Both the position numbers and the translations under genes were made by a program. A model generated the notes under the pieces. That model saw only the letters and a list, made by a program, of their open reading frames with translations. It was not told the origin of the DNA and ran no database searches. 45,964 nt of DNA. Source: Ferruginibacter sp. (lineage in GTDB: Bacteria; Bacteroidota; Bacteroidia; Chitinophagales; Chitinophagaceae). Location: assembly GCF_014377975.1 (NCBI RefSeq), contig NZ_JACMOO010000285.1:1-45964 (forward strand). Reading direction: 5' to 3'. This document shows, one piece after another, positions 1 to 8,075 of the stretch (within the stretch, counting starts at the first letter, position 1; the number at the start of each line of letters is the position of its first letter).

Positions 1-19
1 AGATGCTATTTTATTTGAA

Positions 20-38
20 GGCGCCCGCCGAGGCGCTC
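20..38 (-). terminator. GC-rich hairpin at the end of the first gene (weak terminator candidate)
   Basis: An inverted repeat GCGCC/GGCGC with a 6-nt loop overlaps the stop codon of the minus-strand gene that ends at position 37. It stands out as GC-only in an AT-rich area. There is no clear T-tract after it on the minus strand, so termination is only a possibility. Confidence 0.3.
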
Positions 39-780
39 AGACCTTGCCATAAGGCGTCTTAAAAACTATTCTTTTCAATTTAGTAACTCTTTTACTTAAT
101 TCTGATTTACTCCTATTTTCTCTCATTTTTTTTATTGCCGCATCAAAATTATGTCCATACCTACTTTCAGCAAAAGACTTTAAATTATCCAGCTTGTTAT
201 CCTTAAAAAAATCGCTATCAGAAAGAAAAATGCAAAACACTGCGCATGTATATTTGTCCTTACCTAATATCCACTGGTTGACATTAGCTTGTAGGGTTTT
301 TTCATAATCAGAAAACACTCGTTGTTTATTAGCGGTAATAAAGGCTAAGGATTCCACTTCAGGTCTTTCAGACTTTTTAAACTTTATTGCCTTTTTCAAT
401 GACAATAATTTAGCAATGACAGTATTTACGAAAGACAAATTAAGGTTTGCGTTAGGCAAAGGCCAATAATCCTTAGGTTCGTTTATTAAATATTGTTGTA
501 ATTCCGCATTAAATTTTTGAGCATATTCATGGGCCTTATTTAGGTAACGTTCAACCCGTTCATTTTTCATTTTGTTCGAATCGTACAAGCCTAAATTATC
601 ATCAATTTCTGCCTCAAATAATTTTAGGTATTGCATTAATCGAAAATGTTTATTGGGGCTAATAATAATTTCGCCATCGTTATAAGGGTGTTTGTGCCTT
701 ATCTCTGAAATTTCTTCCATAGTCGTATTCAGTAGCTCATTATAAAAATTAAATTCTCCTTCTGTGCTTAGTTGTGCCAT
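37..780 (-). CDS. Hypothetical protein beside the tRNA-Leu integrase
   Basis: A 247-residue protein that I do not recognise. It has no signal peptide or membrane segment, is rich in Lys, Asn and Glu, and ends in a basic stretch (residues about 220-247), which is compatible with nucleic-acid binding but does not prove it. It lies 14 bp downstream of the integrase gene on the same strand, so both are probably cotranscribed and part of one integrated element. The companion of some Bacteroidota integrases is an RteC-like protein; a faint resemblance at the C-terminus is not enough to claim that. The ATG at 780 is the only reasonable start. Confidence 0.7.
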   Translation of the reverse strand: MAQLSTEGEFNFYNELLNTTMEEISEIRHKHPYNDGEIIISPNKHFRLMQYLKLFEAEIDDNLGLYDSNKMKNERVERYLNKAHEYAQKFNAELQQYLINEPKDYWPLPNANLNLSFVNTVIAKLLSLKKAIKFKKSERPEVESLAFITANKQRVFSDYEKTLQANVNQWILGKDKYTCAVFCIFLSDSDFFKDNKLDNLKSFAESRYGHNFDAAIKKMRENRSKSELSKRVTKLKRIVFKTPYGKV

Positions 781-794
781 CTTACTGTTTGGAT

Positions 795-1874
795 TTACAA
801 ATCAAAATTTAGTTTATCTGTTCCCTTCTGTTTCATTTCCTCGGCTGCTTGGACATAGCGCATTGTCTGTGCAGTGCTTGAATGCATCAATAATTTTGAA
901 GTGGTTAGTATATCAACGTCATTGAAGATTAGGTTTGTCCCATAGCTGTGCCTTAGATTGTGCCAAGTAATCTTTTTTTTGATCTTTGCTCTTTCAACCC
1001 ACGCTTTAAGTGTTTTGTTTGCCCCGTTTGCCGTTGGAAGGTTAAACACTTTCCCTCCCGGCAATCCTGCTTCACCTAATAACTTGATTGCAGTTTTATT
1101 TAATGGTATAGTATAGGAATTGTTTTCGTCTTTTAGTTTTGATCTAACAATTTCCAACTGGCTACTATCAAATTTTATTTTATCCCACTTCAACTGTTTT
1201 ATATCAACCCATGCAAGTCCGGTAACAGTGCTGAACAAGGCAGCCCGTTTCACTTCGCTGCTTTCTGTAAGTGTTGCGGCTAAGGTTGCTATCTCAGCAA
1301 GAGTCAAAATATCCTTTTTGTTTGCCTTGCCTTTGGCCTTTCGTTCAACCTCATCCAAAATGTTTGATTTTAAAAAACGTTTCCGGTATGCGTTTTTAAT
1401 CATCTTTTTAAACCGGTTGAAGTATGACTTCGCACCTTCGCCGGTGCTCTTTGATTGCAGGTAATCTATAAAGTCCTCAATCAATAAGGCTGTCAGGTTT
1501 CCAAAGGTTAACCCGGATTTTTTTTCCAAGACAAGGAAAGCAGAAAACCTATTTAAAACACCCTGCATGTTTCGTTTGTCTTTTTTCGTGTAGGCATCTA
1601 CGTAAGTTTGCATCCAAACAGTAATGATCGTCTTTTTTGCAGCATCACTATCCATGTTGTAATTGTTGCCCTCAAGTTCAATGGCCCTGGTTAACCTTAT
1701 GGCTTCGCCCTGCTGAAGTAGTTCTTTGTTGCTCTCTCTGTCACTTAGGTTTGAAGGCTTTGCAAGTTGCAGGTGCTTTAATGTTTCAATCGTGTGCTTG
1801 CCATCTTTATAAATATCTAACCTTAAAGAAGTGGTGCCATTTGCATTTTTTCGCTTTCTTAATGTTACACTCAT
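795..1874 (-). CDS. Tyrosine recombinase (IntDOT-like integrase) next to tRNA-Leu
   Basis: A 359-residue site-specific integrase. The N-terminus (residues about 1-80) looks like the arm-binding domain of Bacteroidota integrases, then a SAM-like core-binding domain (about 85-190) and the catalytic domain. Catalytic elements visible are a beta-hairpin Lys (RSKLKDE), the H-x-x-R box (TWHNLRHSYGT), a second His (LLMHSS) and the nucleophile Tyr (TMRYVQA). The first catalytic Arg is replaced: the motif reads TGLAWVDI where most family members have TGLRxxD. The Bacteroides CTnDOT integrase also lacks Arg I. I chose ATG at 1874 because the longer frame to 1937 would start with TTG and adds a non-conserved leader. 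The start lies about 195 bp from the 3' end of tRNA-Leu, typical of tRNA-targeted integrative elements. Confidence 0.9.
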   Translation of the reverse strand: MSVTLRKRKNANGTTSLRLDIYKDGKHTIETLKHLQLAKPSNLSDRESNKELLQQGEAIRLTRAIELEGNNYNMDSDAAKKTIITVWMQTYVDAYTKKDKRNMQGVLNRFSAFLVLEKKSGLTFGNLTALLIEDFIDYLQSKSTGEGAKSYFNRFKKMIKNAYRKRFLKSNILDEVERKAKGKANKKDILTLAEIATLAATLTESSEVKRAALFSTVTGLAWVDIKQLKWDKIKFDSSQLEIVRSKLKDENNSYTIPLNKTAIKLLGEAGLPGGKVFNLPTANGANKTLKAWVERAKIKKKITWHNLRHSYGTNLIFNDVDILTTSKLLMHSSTAQTMRYVQAAEEMKQKGTDKLNFDL

Positions 1875-2040
1875 TTGACTTTGGTTTGATTTTCTTTTCC
1901 CTAAGGTATGAAATATTATTGAATAAATGTACCTCAAGGTTCAAATAAGGTACAAGAAATGAGAAATCAATGTATAATCAAAGGAAATAAAAGGAAAGTG
2001 AAATAGTTGAAAGGCTTGCCAGTGCTACGTTTTCAGGCAT

Positions 2041-2065
2041 AAAAAAACCTCCTAAAAAGGAGGTT
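2041..2065 (-). terminator. Rho-independent terminator of tRNA-Leu
   Basis: On the minus strand AACCTCC, a short A/T loop and GGAGGTT form a hairpin followed by a run of T. It starts a few bases after the 3' end of the tRNA, so it ends the tRNA transcript (possibly an hscB-tRNA transcript). Confidence 0.8.
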
Positions 2066-2068
2066 GAG

Positions 2069-2153
2069 TGCCCACGAAAGGAATCGAACCTTCACACCCT
2101 TGCGAATGGCAGATTTTGAGTCTGCTGCGTCTACCAATTCCGCCACATGGGCA
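2069..2153 (-). tRNA. tRNA-Leu(CAA)
   Basis: An 85-nt class II tRNA on the minus strand. The acceptor arms TGCCCAT/GTGGGCA pair, the D-arm contains GGTAGACGC, the anticodon stem GCAGA/TCTGC carries the loop CTCAAAA with anticodon CAA (codon UUG), there is a long variable arm, and the T-arm reads GGTTCGATTCC. CCA is not encoded. The gene lies 26 bp after hscB on the same strand. Its 3' half is a likely attachment site for the adjacent integrase. Confidence 0.95.
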
Positions 2154-2179
2154 TTTGTTTAACGGGCTGCAATATTACG

Positions 2180-2659
2180 TTAATCATCCAATCTGTCCAA
2201 AATACGTTGCAAGTATTTTTTCTTAAAATAATATTCCTTTACTTTTAGTAATTCGGCGGTGGTAATTGCAGCAGCATCATACTGTTCAATAATGGATTGA
2301 ACACCGGAATAAATATCTTTTTCAAAGTCATTAATCGCCGTGGCTGACTCAGCCGTAAGCTCTTCATTCAGCTCCATTACTTCCATTAAAAAATCAGGTG
2401 GTAACAGATATTTTTCTTCCTCTTCCAGCAGCCCTTTTAATTGCAATAGATATTTTATAGTGCTGTCTTTATCCTTCAAAATTTTTAATGCCTTGTTAAC
2501 GGCAGAAGATTTTTCCAGCGCTTCTTCCTGTTCAGCTTCCGTTGCCTGTGTAAAATAATCGGGATGGTATTTTTTTTGTAATTCAAAATACTTTTTTGCC
2601 AACTTGCTTTTGTCAACATTCAGACTTACCGGCAGATCAAATAATTCAAAATAATTCAT
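2180..2659 (-). CDS. hscB: Fe-S cluster co-chaperone HscB (J-domain protein)
   Basis: A 159-residue J-domain protein, near the usual HscB length (about 170). The J-domain covers residues 1-75 with the HPD motif at 32-34, which stimulates the ATPase of a DnaK/HscA-type Hsp70. The C-terminal helical part (about 85-159) fits the three-helix bundle that binds the IscU scaffold. It should act in the cytoplasm in iron-sulfur cluster transfer. No other isc or suf gene is in the window. It is followed on the same strand by tRNA-Leu. The N-terminal cysteines of eukaryotic HscB are absent, as expected in bacteria. An unrelated short DnaJ-like protein is the alternative. Confidence 0.85.
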   Translation of the reverse strand: MNYFELFDLPVSLNVDKSKLAKKYFELQKKYHPDYFTQATEAEQEEALEKSSAVNKALKILKDKDSTIKYLLQLKGLLEEEEKYLLPPDFLMEVMELNEELTAESATAINDFEKDIYSGVQSIIEQYDAAAITTAELLKVKEYYFKKKYLQRILDRLDD

Positions 2660-2780
2660 ACAGCAAATGTCAACTTACAAATATCAAATTCCAAATTATA
2701 AGTAATTGAATTTTGCAAACAGCTTCAATTGATGAAAGTGTATCAGTATAAACAATAACTTGCCGTTTTAAAACTACTGC

Positions 2781-3983
2781 ATGTTAAAAATAGGTTTAAT
2801 AAGAGAAGGTAAAATTCCTTGCGACAGCCGGGTAGCCCTTACACCGGCGCAATGCAAGTGGCTGCACAAAAATTTTAATGATATACGGGTAACCGTTCAG
2901 CACAGCAGCAGCCGCTGCTATAGCGATAAAGAATATCAACTGGCAGGCATAACGGTGCAGGAAGATATGAGCGATTTCGATATACTAATGGGCATTAAGG
3001 AAGTGCCGGTGAATATGCTGATAGATAAAAAAACCTACTTCTTTTTTTCGCATACCAAAAAGCTGCAACCTTACAACCAGGCAATGATAGAGGCGATTGC
3101 TGCAAAAAAAATTACATTGATTGATTATGAATGCCTGGAACATGAAGATGGCACAAGGATAATCGGCTTTGGTTTTTTTGCGGGCATTGTGGGGGCGCAC
3201 AATGGTATGATGGCCTATGGTAACCGCACCGGCCTGTTTCAATTGCAAAGGGTTAGTACAGTAAACAGTTTTCAAAAACTGATACATACTTATTTTGGAT
3301 TAAAAGTACCCGTAATAAAAATAGCGGTAACGGGCAGCGGACGTGTGGCACATGGTGTACTTGAAATTATGAACCTGCTGGGTATACACGAGGTGGAAAC
3401 AGATGAATACCTGCAAAAAAAATTTACCTACCCGGTATATGTTCATTTAAAAGGAGCTGATCTTTATGCTCACCATCAAACCGGCCTATACAATCGCGAT
3501 GATTTTCACCTTCAGCCAAAACAGTACCGGTGTAAATTTATCAACTACGTGGGCGAAACTAATATTTTATTAAATGGTATTTACTGGAATAAAGATATCC
3601 CCCGGCTGTTTGAACTGGAAGAGATGGCAAAAGAGAATTTCAACATCACAACCATTGCCGACATTACCGATGATATACATGGATCTATACCCTGCAATTT
3701 GGGCGACAGCACGATTGAAAACCCGGTTTATGGTGTGGATAAAAATACGTTTAAACGCACGTTGCCTTATGCAACTAACTCCGTAGATGTAATGGCAGTG
3801 GGCAATTTGCCCAACGAATTGCCCAGGGATGCCAGCCGTTATTTTGGCGAACAGCTAATAAAATTTGTATTGGATGGCGTACGAAAAGGTGGCAACGAAA
3901 CCATTGATAAAGCCACGATTATTAAAGATGGTTTATTAAATGAACCGTTTAGTTATATGCAGCAGTATGTTGCTGAAGGATGA
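2781..3983 (+). CDS. Saccharopine dehydrogenase / alanine dehydrogenase-like NAD(P) oxidoreductase
   Basis: A 400-residue protein with the AlaDh/PNT N-terminal fold and a Rossmann domain (AVTGSGRVAHGVLEI, about residues 180-195). The motifs IKEVP and FFFSHTKK correspond to the Lys/His catalytic region of yeast saccharopine dehydrogenase Lys1, and LIDYECLEHEDGTRIIGFG resembles the Lys1 'yDlEfl.d..grRv.aFG' block. The predicted reaction is NAD(P)-dependent formation or cleavage of a secondary amine such as saccharopine, but substrate cannot be read from sequence, and lysine genes are not nearby. The ATG at 2781 starts the conserved MLKIGLIREGK. It stands alone between divergent hscB and rnhA. 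Confidence 0.75.
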   Translation: MLKIGLIREGKIPCDSRVALTPAQCKWLHKNFNDIRVTVQHSSSRCYSDKEYQLAGITVQEDMSDFDILMGIKEVPVNMLIDKKTYFFFSHTKKLQPYNQAMIEAIAAKKITLIDYECLEHEDGTRIIGFGFFAGIVGAHNGMMAYGNRTGLFQLQRVSTVNSFQKLIHTYFGLKVPVIKIAVTGSGRVAHGVLEIMNLLGIHEVETDEYLQKKFTYPVYVHLKGADLYAHHQTGLYNRDDFHLQPKQYRCKFINYVGETNILLNGIYWNKDIPRLFELEEMAKENFNITTIADITDDIHGSIPCNLGDSTIENPVYGVDKNTFKRTLPYATNSVDVMAVGNLPNELPRDASRYFGEQLIKFVLDGVRKGGNETIDKATIIKDGLLNEPFSYMQQYVAEG

Positions 3984-4063
3984 ACAGTACAGAAATTACT
4001 GGAACAGGCCGCTACCTTTTGCTACAGGTGTAATTTATTGTTTACAAATTTTTAATATTATTG

Positions 4064-4531
4064 ATGCAGAATAAAATTCAACTTTATACAGATGGCTCCT
4101 CCCGGGGCAATCCCGGCCCTGGAGGGTATGGTGCTCTTTTATTGTTTGGTGATCACCGAAAGGAATTGTCGCAGGGTTTTCGCCGTACTACCAACAACCG
4201 CATGGAACTGCTGGCAGTAATTGCCGGGCTGGAAGCCATTAAAAAAAATGAACTGCCCGTGACTGTTTTTTCTGATAGTCAGTACGTGGTAAATTCTGTT
4301 GAAAAAGGATGGCTAAAAACCTGGATAAAAACAGATTTTAAAGGAGGCAAAAAAAATAAAGATCTGTGGAAAAATTATTATGAACTGTCCAAAAAATTTA
4401 CCGTCAATTTTGTTTGGGTAAAGGGTCATGCCAATAATCCTTTCAACAACCGTTGCGATGAACTTGCTACGGCTGCTGCGGATGGAAAACATTTGTTGGT
4501 AGATGTTGGCTATGAAGAAGCTGCAAATTAA
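4064..4531 (+). CDS. rnhA: Ribonuclease HI
   Basis: A 155-residue enzyme, the same length as E. coli RNase HI, which cuts the RNA strand of RNA-DNA hybrids. The catalytic carboxylates are visible as D10 (LYTDGS), E48 (NNRMELL), D71 (VFSDSQY) and D132 (NRCDELA), with the conserved H122 (VKGHANNP). The basic loop of the E. coli type (KTDFKGGKKNKDLWK) is also present. I use ATG 4064; a TTG sits three bases earlier but adds nothing conserved. The gene follows the dehydrogenase with an 80-bp gap on the same strand. Confidence 0.95.
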   Translation: MQNKIQLYTDGSSRGNPGPGGYGALLLFGDHRKELSQGFRRTTNNRMELLAVIAGLEAIKKNELPVTVFSDSQYVVNSVEKGWLKTWIKTDFKGGKKNKDLWKNYYELSKKFTVNFVWVKGHANNPFNNRCDELATAAADGKHLLVDVGYEEAAN

Positions 4532-4853
4532 GAATATGAATTAATAGTAAAGTTGATCGGGAAGAATTACATTAATTTTCCCTCCACATCGTTAAACCGT
4601 ACAATGGGTTTTGCCGCATGCGGATTTCCGGTATCTTTCATTGCAAACTATCACATGTTGCTTCCTGCATTGTAATTTGTTGAAGTAAGTTGTTCATATT
4701 TATAGATCAGTTTCTCAAAGTATGGTGCAAATACCTATTGACCGTTTACTGCCATCCACTTTACCACTACCTATTTTTACAAATTAGTTATTCTTTGTAC
4801 TGGTCGATATTTACTTCTGATAAATTATTGGTGACTTTAAACCTGCCTTCCAA
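4532..4853. other. Intergenic region without a recognisable gene
   Basis: About 320 bp between the convergent rnhA and radical SAM genes. A weak imperfect hairpin (GGGAA...TTCCC near 4559-4582) follows rnhA but has no T-tract. I see no RNA gene and no ORF with protein-like composition. Confidence 0.6.
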
Positions 4854-7073
4854 TCACAGTTGCAGCAATCCAAAACGGTATAAACTGTTCACGGGTTTGT
4901 TATCCCAAAAAAGCTCAAAGTCCTCCAGGGAGTGGGCTTCATAGCTTTCTTTCACTTCCTGTTGTGTATAAATTTTGCTGTTATCAACAGATAATTTTTC
5001 CAGCATACCTGCCAGCCAGTTTCCCTGTTGTTCGCTTACTTTTATGCTGGTGGTTTCTTTTTTATTTTGAAAAATCAGTTCAGCCATTGGCCAGTGATTA
5101 CCCTTTTTTGATTTGATAAAATGTACAACCGCAGGCTTGTGTCCAAGCCATATAATTTTTGAAGCAGGCTTTGTTGCACTGGTTTCCACCTGTTCCAGCG
5201 CATTTACAATATAGTCTGGCGCTACCGTTGTTTTAGGTATCTTAAAATCAAACCATTTTTGCAGGGGATAATCAAAGCAGGTACCGTGCATGTAATTGAG
5301 CAACGATTTTTTTAATCCAAAACTATATGTTGGATGATCAGCTCCCGTGGGATCTGTATGCTCAATATCGTTGTTGGCAAAACTGCCGATGGCATCGCTT
5401 ACTTTTTTTACTTTATATTTTTGTGGATTCAGCCCCACAGGGCTATGTGCCGTCATGGTAAACTGGTGCCAAAAGGCAGACTGCAGAATACCCGCTTCAA
5501 ACAACTGCCTTACCATTTCCAGTGAGTCAATTGTTTCCTGGGCTGTTTGCGTTGGAAAACCATACATCAGGTAAGCGTGTACCATAATACCTGCATCAGA
5601 AAAATTTTTATTAACCCTTGCCACCTGTGCTACCGTAATTCCTTTTTGTATCAGCTCGAGCAAACGGTCAGATGCTACTTCCAGGCCGCCGGACACCGCA
5701 ATGCAACCCGATGCTTTTAGCAACAGGCACAGGTCTCTTGTAAAACTTTTTTCAAACCTTATATTCGTCCACCAGCTTGCTGTTAATTTCCTTTTTATAA
5801 TTTCAATGGCCAGGGCACGCATTAAAGCCGGCGGTGCAGCTTCATCTACAAAGTGAAAACCATTTTGCCCGGTTTGCGCAATGATTGTTTCCATCCTGTC
5901 GCAAAGTAGTTTTGCTGCAATGGGTTCGTACAATTTTATATAATCTAACGAAATATCGCAGAAAGTGCATTTGCCCCAATAGCAACCATGTGCCATGGTG
6001 AGTTTGTTCCAGCGGCCATCGCTCCATAAACTGTGCATAGGGTTAATCACTTCAATGGCAGAAATATATTCATCTAAGAACAAATCACTGTAGTCAGGCG
6101 TGCCTACCTGTCCTTGTTTATAATCTGTACAAGCCGCGTTATTGATGTAGTTAACCCGGCCATTTACCAATGTAAAAGTTCGTTTAAGCTGTTCAATGTT
6201 TATTTTACCGTCCAGGTGCAATAATAAATTTTCCAGCGGTGCTTCGCCATCATCCAACGTTATAAAATCATAAAATTCAAATACGCGTGCGTCTGATAAT
6301 GAACGCAGCTCCGTATTGGCAAAACCTCCGCCCATCGCTACTTTTACGCCTGGGTAATGCTTTTTAATAAATTGCCCGCAACGAAGCGAAGTATATAAAT
6401 TACCAGGGAATGGTACAGAAATGGCTACCAGCGCAGGTTCAATTGCATCCATTCTTTTTTTCAGAATATCAGTCAGTATGGTATCAATATAAGTGTGCTC
6501 GGCCTGCAGTGCTGAATACAATTCATCAAAGCTGTTTGCACTTCTCCCGAGTTTTTCCGCATACCTGCTAAACCCAAAATGTGTATCTACACATTCCGTT
6601 ATCATATCACTCAAATCTTCCAGGTACATGGTTGCAAGGTGCTTTGCTTTATCCTGTGTGCCCATGCTTCCAAAAGCCCATTTTAAATCATCAAGTTGCG
6701 CAAAGCGACTGGCTTCCGGCAAAAAATCCCTCTTGCTAATCTGGTGTGCCAGGGTTGGATTTTTTCCCTGCAGAAATAAAATAACCGCATCAATGGTATT
6801 GATATAATCCTTTTGTAAAATAATTATCCTGCCGGCATTATCAGACCAGTCTTTTCCTGACTTTTTGATGGATTCAAATAAATGGATAAGTCCCTGTTTA
6901 CTGAAAATAGCAAGGGTTACTTCAATACCAAGATCAGCCTGGAATGAACCGATGTGTTTTGTATTTAAAAAACCTTTCAGATACGCAGTAGCGGGATAAG
7001 GCGTATTTAACTGGGTAAATGGGGGTGTTATTAAAAAAACAGGCGTGCTCAAATGATGTGTATTTATCTGCAA
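4854..7073 (-). CDS. B12-binding-domain radical SAM protein
   Basis: A 739-residue protein. The N-terminal part (about 90-270) resembles a cobalamin-binding fold, with SVPFPGNLYTSLRCGQFIK and KVAMGGGFANTELR in the expected places. The radical SAM core follows with the cluster motif HGCYWGKCTFCD. The spacing is C-x4-C-x2-C rather than the usual C-x3-C-x2-C. Downstream motifs such as SGGLEVASDRLL and HAYLMYGFPTQT match class B radical SAM barrels. Methylation or rearrangement of an unknown substrate is possible. The start is TTG at 7073; there is no ATG that retains the conserved N-terminus (TPVFLITPPFTQLN). It is monocistronic, with DUF4197 upstream separated by a terminator. Confidence 0.8.
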   Translation of the reverse strand: MQINTHHLSTPVFLITPPFTQLNTPYPATAYLKGFLNTKHIGSFQADLGIEVTLAIFSKQGLIHLFESIKKSGKDWSDNAGRIIILQKDYINTIDAVILFLQGKNPTLAHQISKRDFLPEASRFAQLDDLKWAFGSMGTQDKAKHLATMYLEDLSDMITECVDTHFGFSRYAEKLGRSANSFDELYSALQAEHTYIDTILTDILKKRMDAIEPALVAISVPFPGNLYTSLRCGQFIKKHYPGVKVAMGGGFANTELRSLSDARVFEFYDFITLDDGEAPLENLLLHLDGKINIEQLKRTFTLVNGRVNYINNAACTDYKQGQVGTPDYSDLFLDEYISAIEVINPMHSLWSDGRWNKLTMAHGCYWGKCTFCDISLDYIKLYEPIAAKLLCDRMETIIAQTGQNGFHFVDEAAPPALMRALAIEIIKRKLTASWWTNIRFEKSFTRDLCLLLKASGCIAVSGGLEVASDRLLELIQKGITVAQVARVNKNFSDAGIMVHAYLMYGFPTQTAQETIDSLEMVRQLFEAGILQSAFWHQFTMTAHSPVGLNPQKYKVKKVSDAIGSFANNDIEHTDPTGADHPTYSFGLKKSLLNYMHGTCFDYPLQKWFDFKIPKTTVAPDYIVNALEQVETSATKPASKIIWLGHKPAVVHFIKSKKGNHWPMAELIFQNKKETTSIKVSEQQGNWLAGMLEKLSVDNSKIYTQQEVKESYEAHSLEDFELFWDNKPVNSLYRFGLLQL

Positions 7074-7153
7074 AAATATCGGTTAAAAATTAAATAAAAG
7101 ATGATGATGTATTGTGGGGATTTAACCTGCCAACGCATTTACTTAAACCGCAC

Positions 7154-7181
7154 AAAAAAAGCATTACCTTTTTGTAATGCT
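7154..7181 (-). terminator. Rho-independent terminator of the DUF4197 gene
   Basis: On the minus strand AGCATTAC and GTAATGCT form an 8-bp stem with a 6-nt loop, directly followed by seven T. It lies 28 bp after the stop codon of the DUF4197 gene. Confidence 0.85.
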
Positions 7182-7208
7182 CTTAAGTATCTATATTATT
7201 TAAAATAA

Positions 7209-7982
7209 TTATTTACTTCCAAAAACTGATTTTAAAATACCGGTAACTTGTGCCGCAGGGTCTTTTCTTATTTTTTGTTCTTCTAAACTTATGTTTAAAA
7301 ATAATCCACTTAAGGCTTTTTCAGTAACGTAAGCAGTAAGGTCGGGATTAACTTTTTTTGCAGAAAACCTGTTATAGTTGGTAAATACATCTTTCCAGTA
7401 TTTGGTGGCATCTACTTTAACAAGGCTGGCTTCAATTACCGGTCTAAATTTTTCGGTTAGTTCCATGGTGGTTGTTTTTCTTAAATAGTCGGTAGCTGCA
7501 AAATCGCCTCCCTTTAAAATCTGCAATCCATCAGTAACACTCATTTGTTTTATGGCATTGAAAAAAATATTTCCAACTCCACTGGCAGCATCTTCTGCTG
7601 CCCTGTTCATGGATAAAACAGCCTTATCTACCATGCTTCCCAAGCCCACATTGCGCAGTGTTTTTTCTGCCTGTTGTGCTTCGGGAGGCATTAAAATTTT
7701 AATAGCAGCATCACCAAAAAAACCATTTGCCTTACTTAATTTTTTACTGCTGCTGTCTGTACCAACCCTTAAAGCTTCTTTTAATCCGGCAATAATATCA
7801 TCGTTGCTTAAACCTTTTCCCAGGCTGGAAGAACCATTACCCGGATTAATATTATCCAGAATACTTTTACCGGAAGTGCTGTCTTTTTTTGTTACTTTAT
7901 TCAACAGGCCTTTTAAACCCTGAGCCTGTGTGGTTGCAGTAAAAAGCGCTATGGTAATAATTGAAGTAATGATTTTTTTCAT
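7209..7982 (-). CDS. DUF4197 family periplasmic/secreted protein
   Basis: A 257-residue protein with a Sec signal peptide (MKKIITSIITIALFTATTQAQ, probable cleavage after residue 20). The mature part matches DUF4197: the LSNDDIIAGLKEALRVGTD block, FFGDAAIKILMPPEAQQAEKTLRNVGLG, and the C-terminal GLFLNISLEEQKIRKDP. Family members are about 230 residues and have no established function. A Ser/Gly linker (residues about 40-58) separates signal peptide and domain. The gene has its own terminator and is divergent from the oxidoreductase at 8076, so regulation is probably independent. Confidence 0.85.
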   Translation of the reverse strand: MKKIITSIITIALFTATTQAQGLKGLLNKVTKKDSTSGKSILDNINPGNGSSSLGKGLSNDDIIAGLKEALRVGTDSSSKKLSKANGFFGDAAIKILMPPEAQQAEKTLRNVGLGSMVDKAVLSMNRAAEDAASGVGNIFFNAIKQMSVTDGLQILKGGDFAATDYLRKTTTMELTEKFRPVIEASLVKVDATKYWKDVFTNYNRFSAKKVNPDLTAYVTEKALSGLFLNISLEEQKIRKDPAAQVTGILKSVFGSK

Positions 7983-8075
7983 ATAATATTTTGATTAGTA
8001 AGATAAAATTAGCACAGTAAGGGTTAATATGCTTATTTAGTTTTTATCTTTATCCCTTTTAACAATTTCAATAGC

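Noticed and set aside
1637-1948. 103-residue plus-strand frame over the integrase 5' half
   Set aside because: Antisense to a gene with complete catalytic motifs; composition (Cys, Trp, Leu clusters) is typical of a shadow frame.
1-2068. Second copy of the tRNA-Leu 3' end as the other attachment site
   Set aside because: No such direct repeat is visible left of the integrase, so the far end of the element must be outside the window.
4690-4944. 84-residue plus-strand frame after rnhA
   Set aside because: Overlaps the end of the radical SAM gene on the other strand, has odd Tyr/Cys/His composition and no start context.
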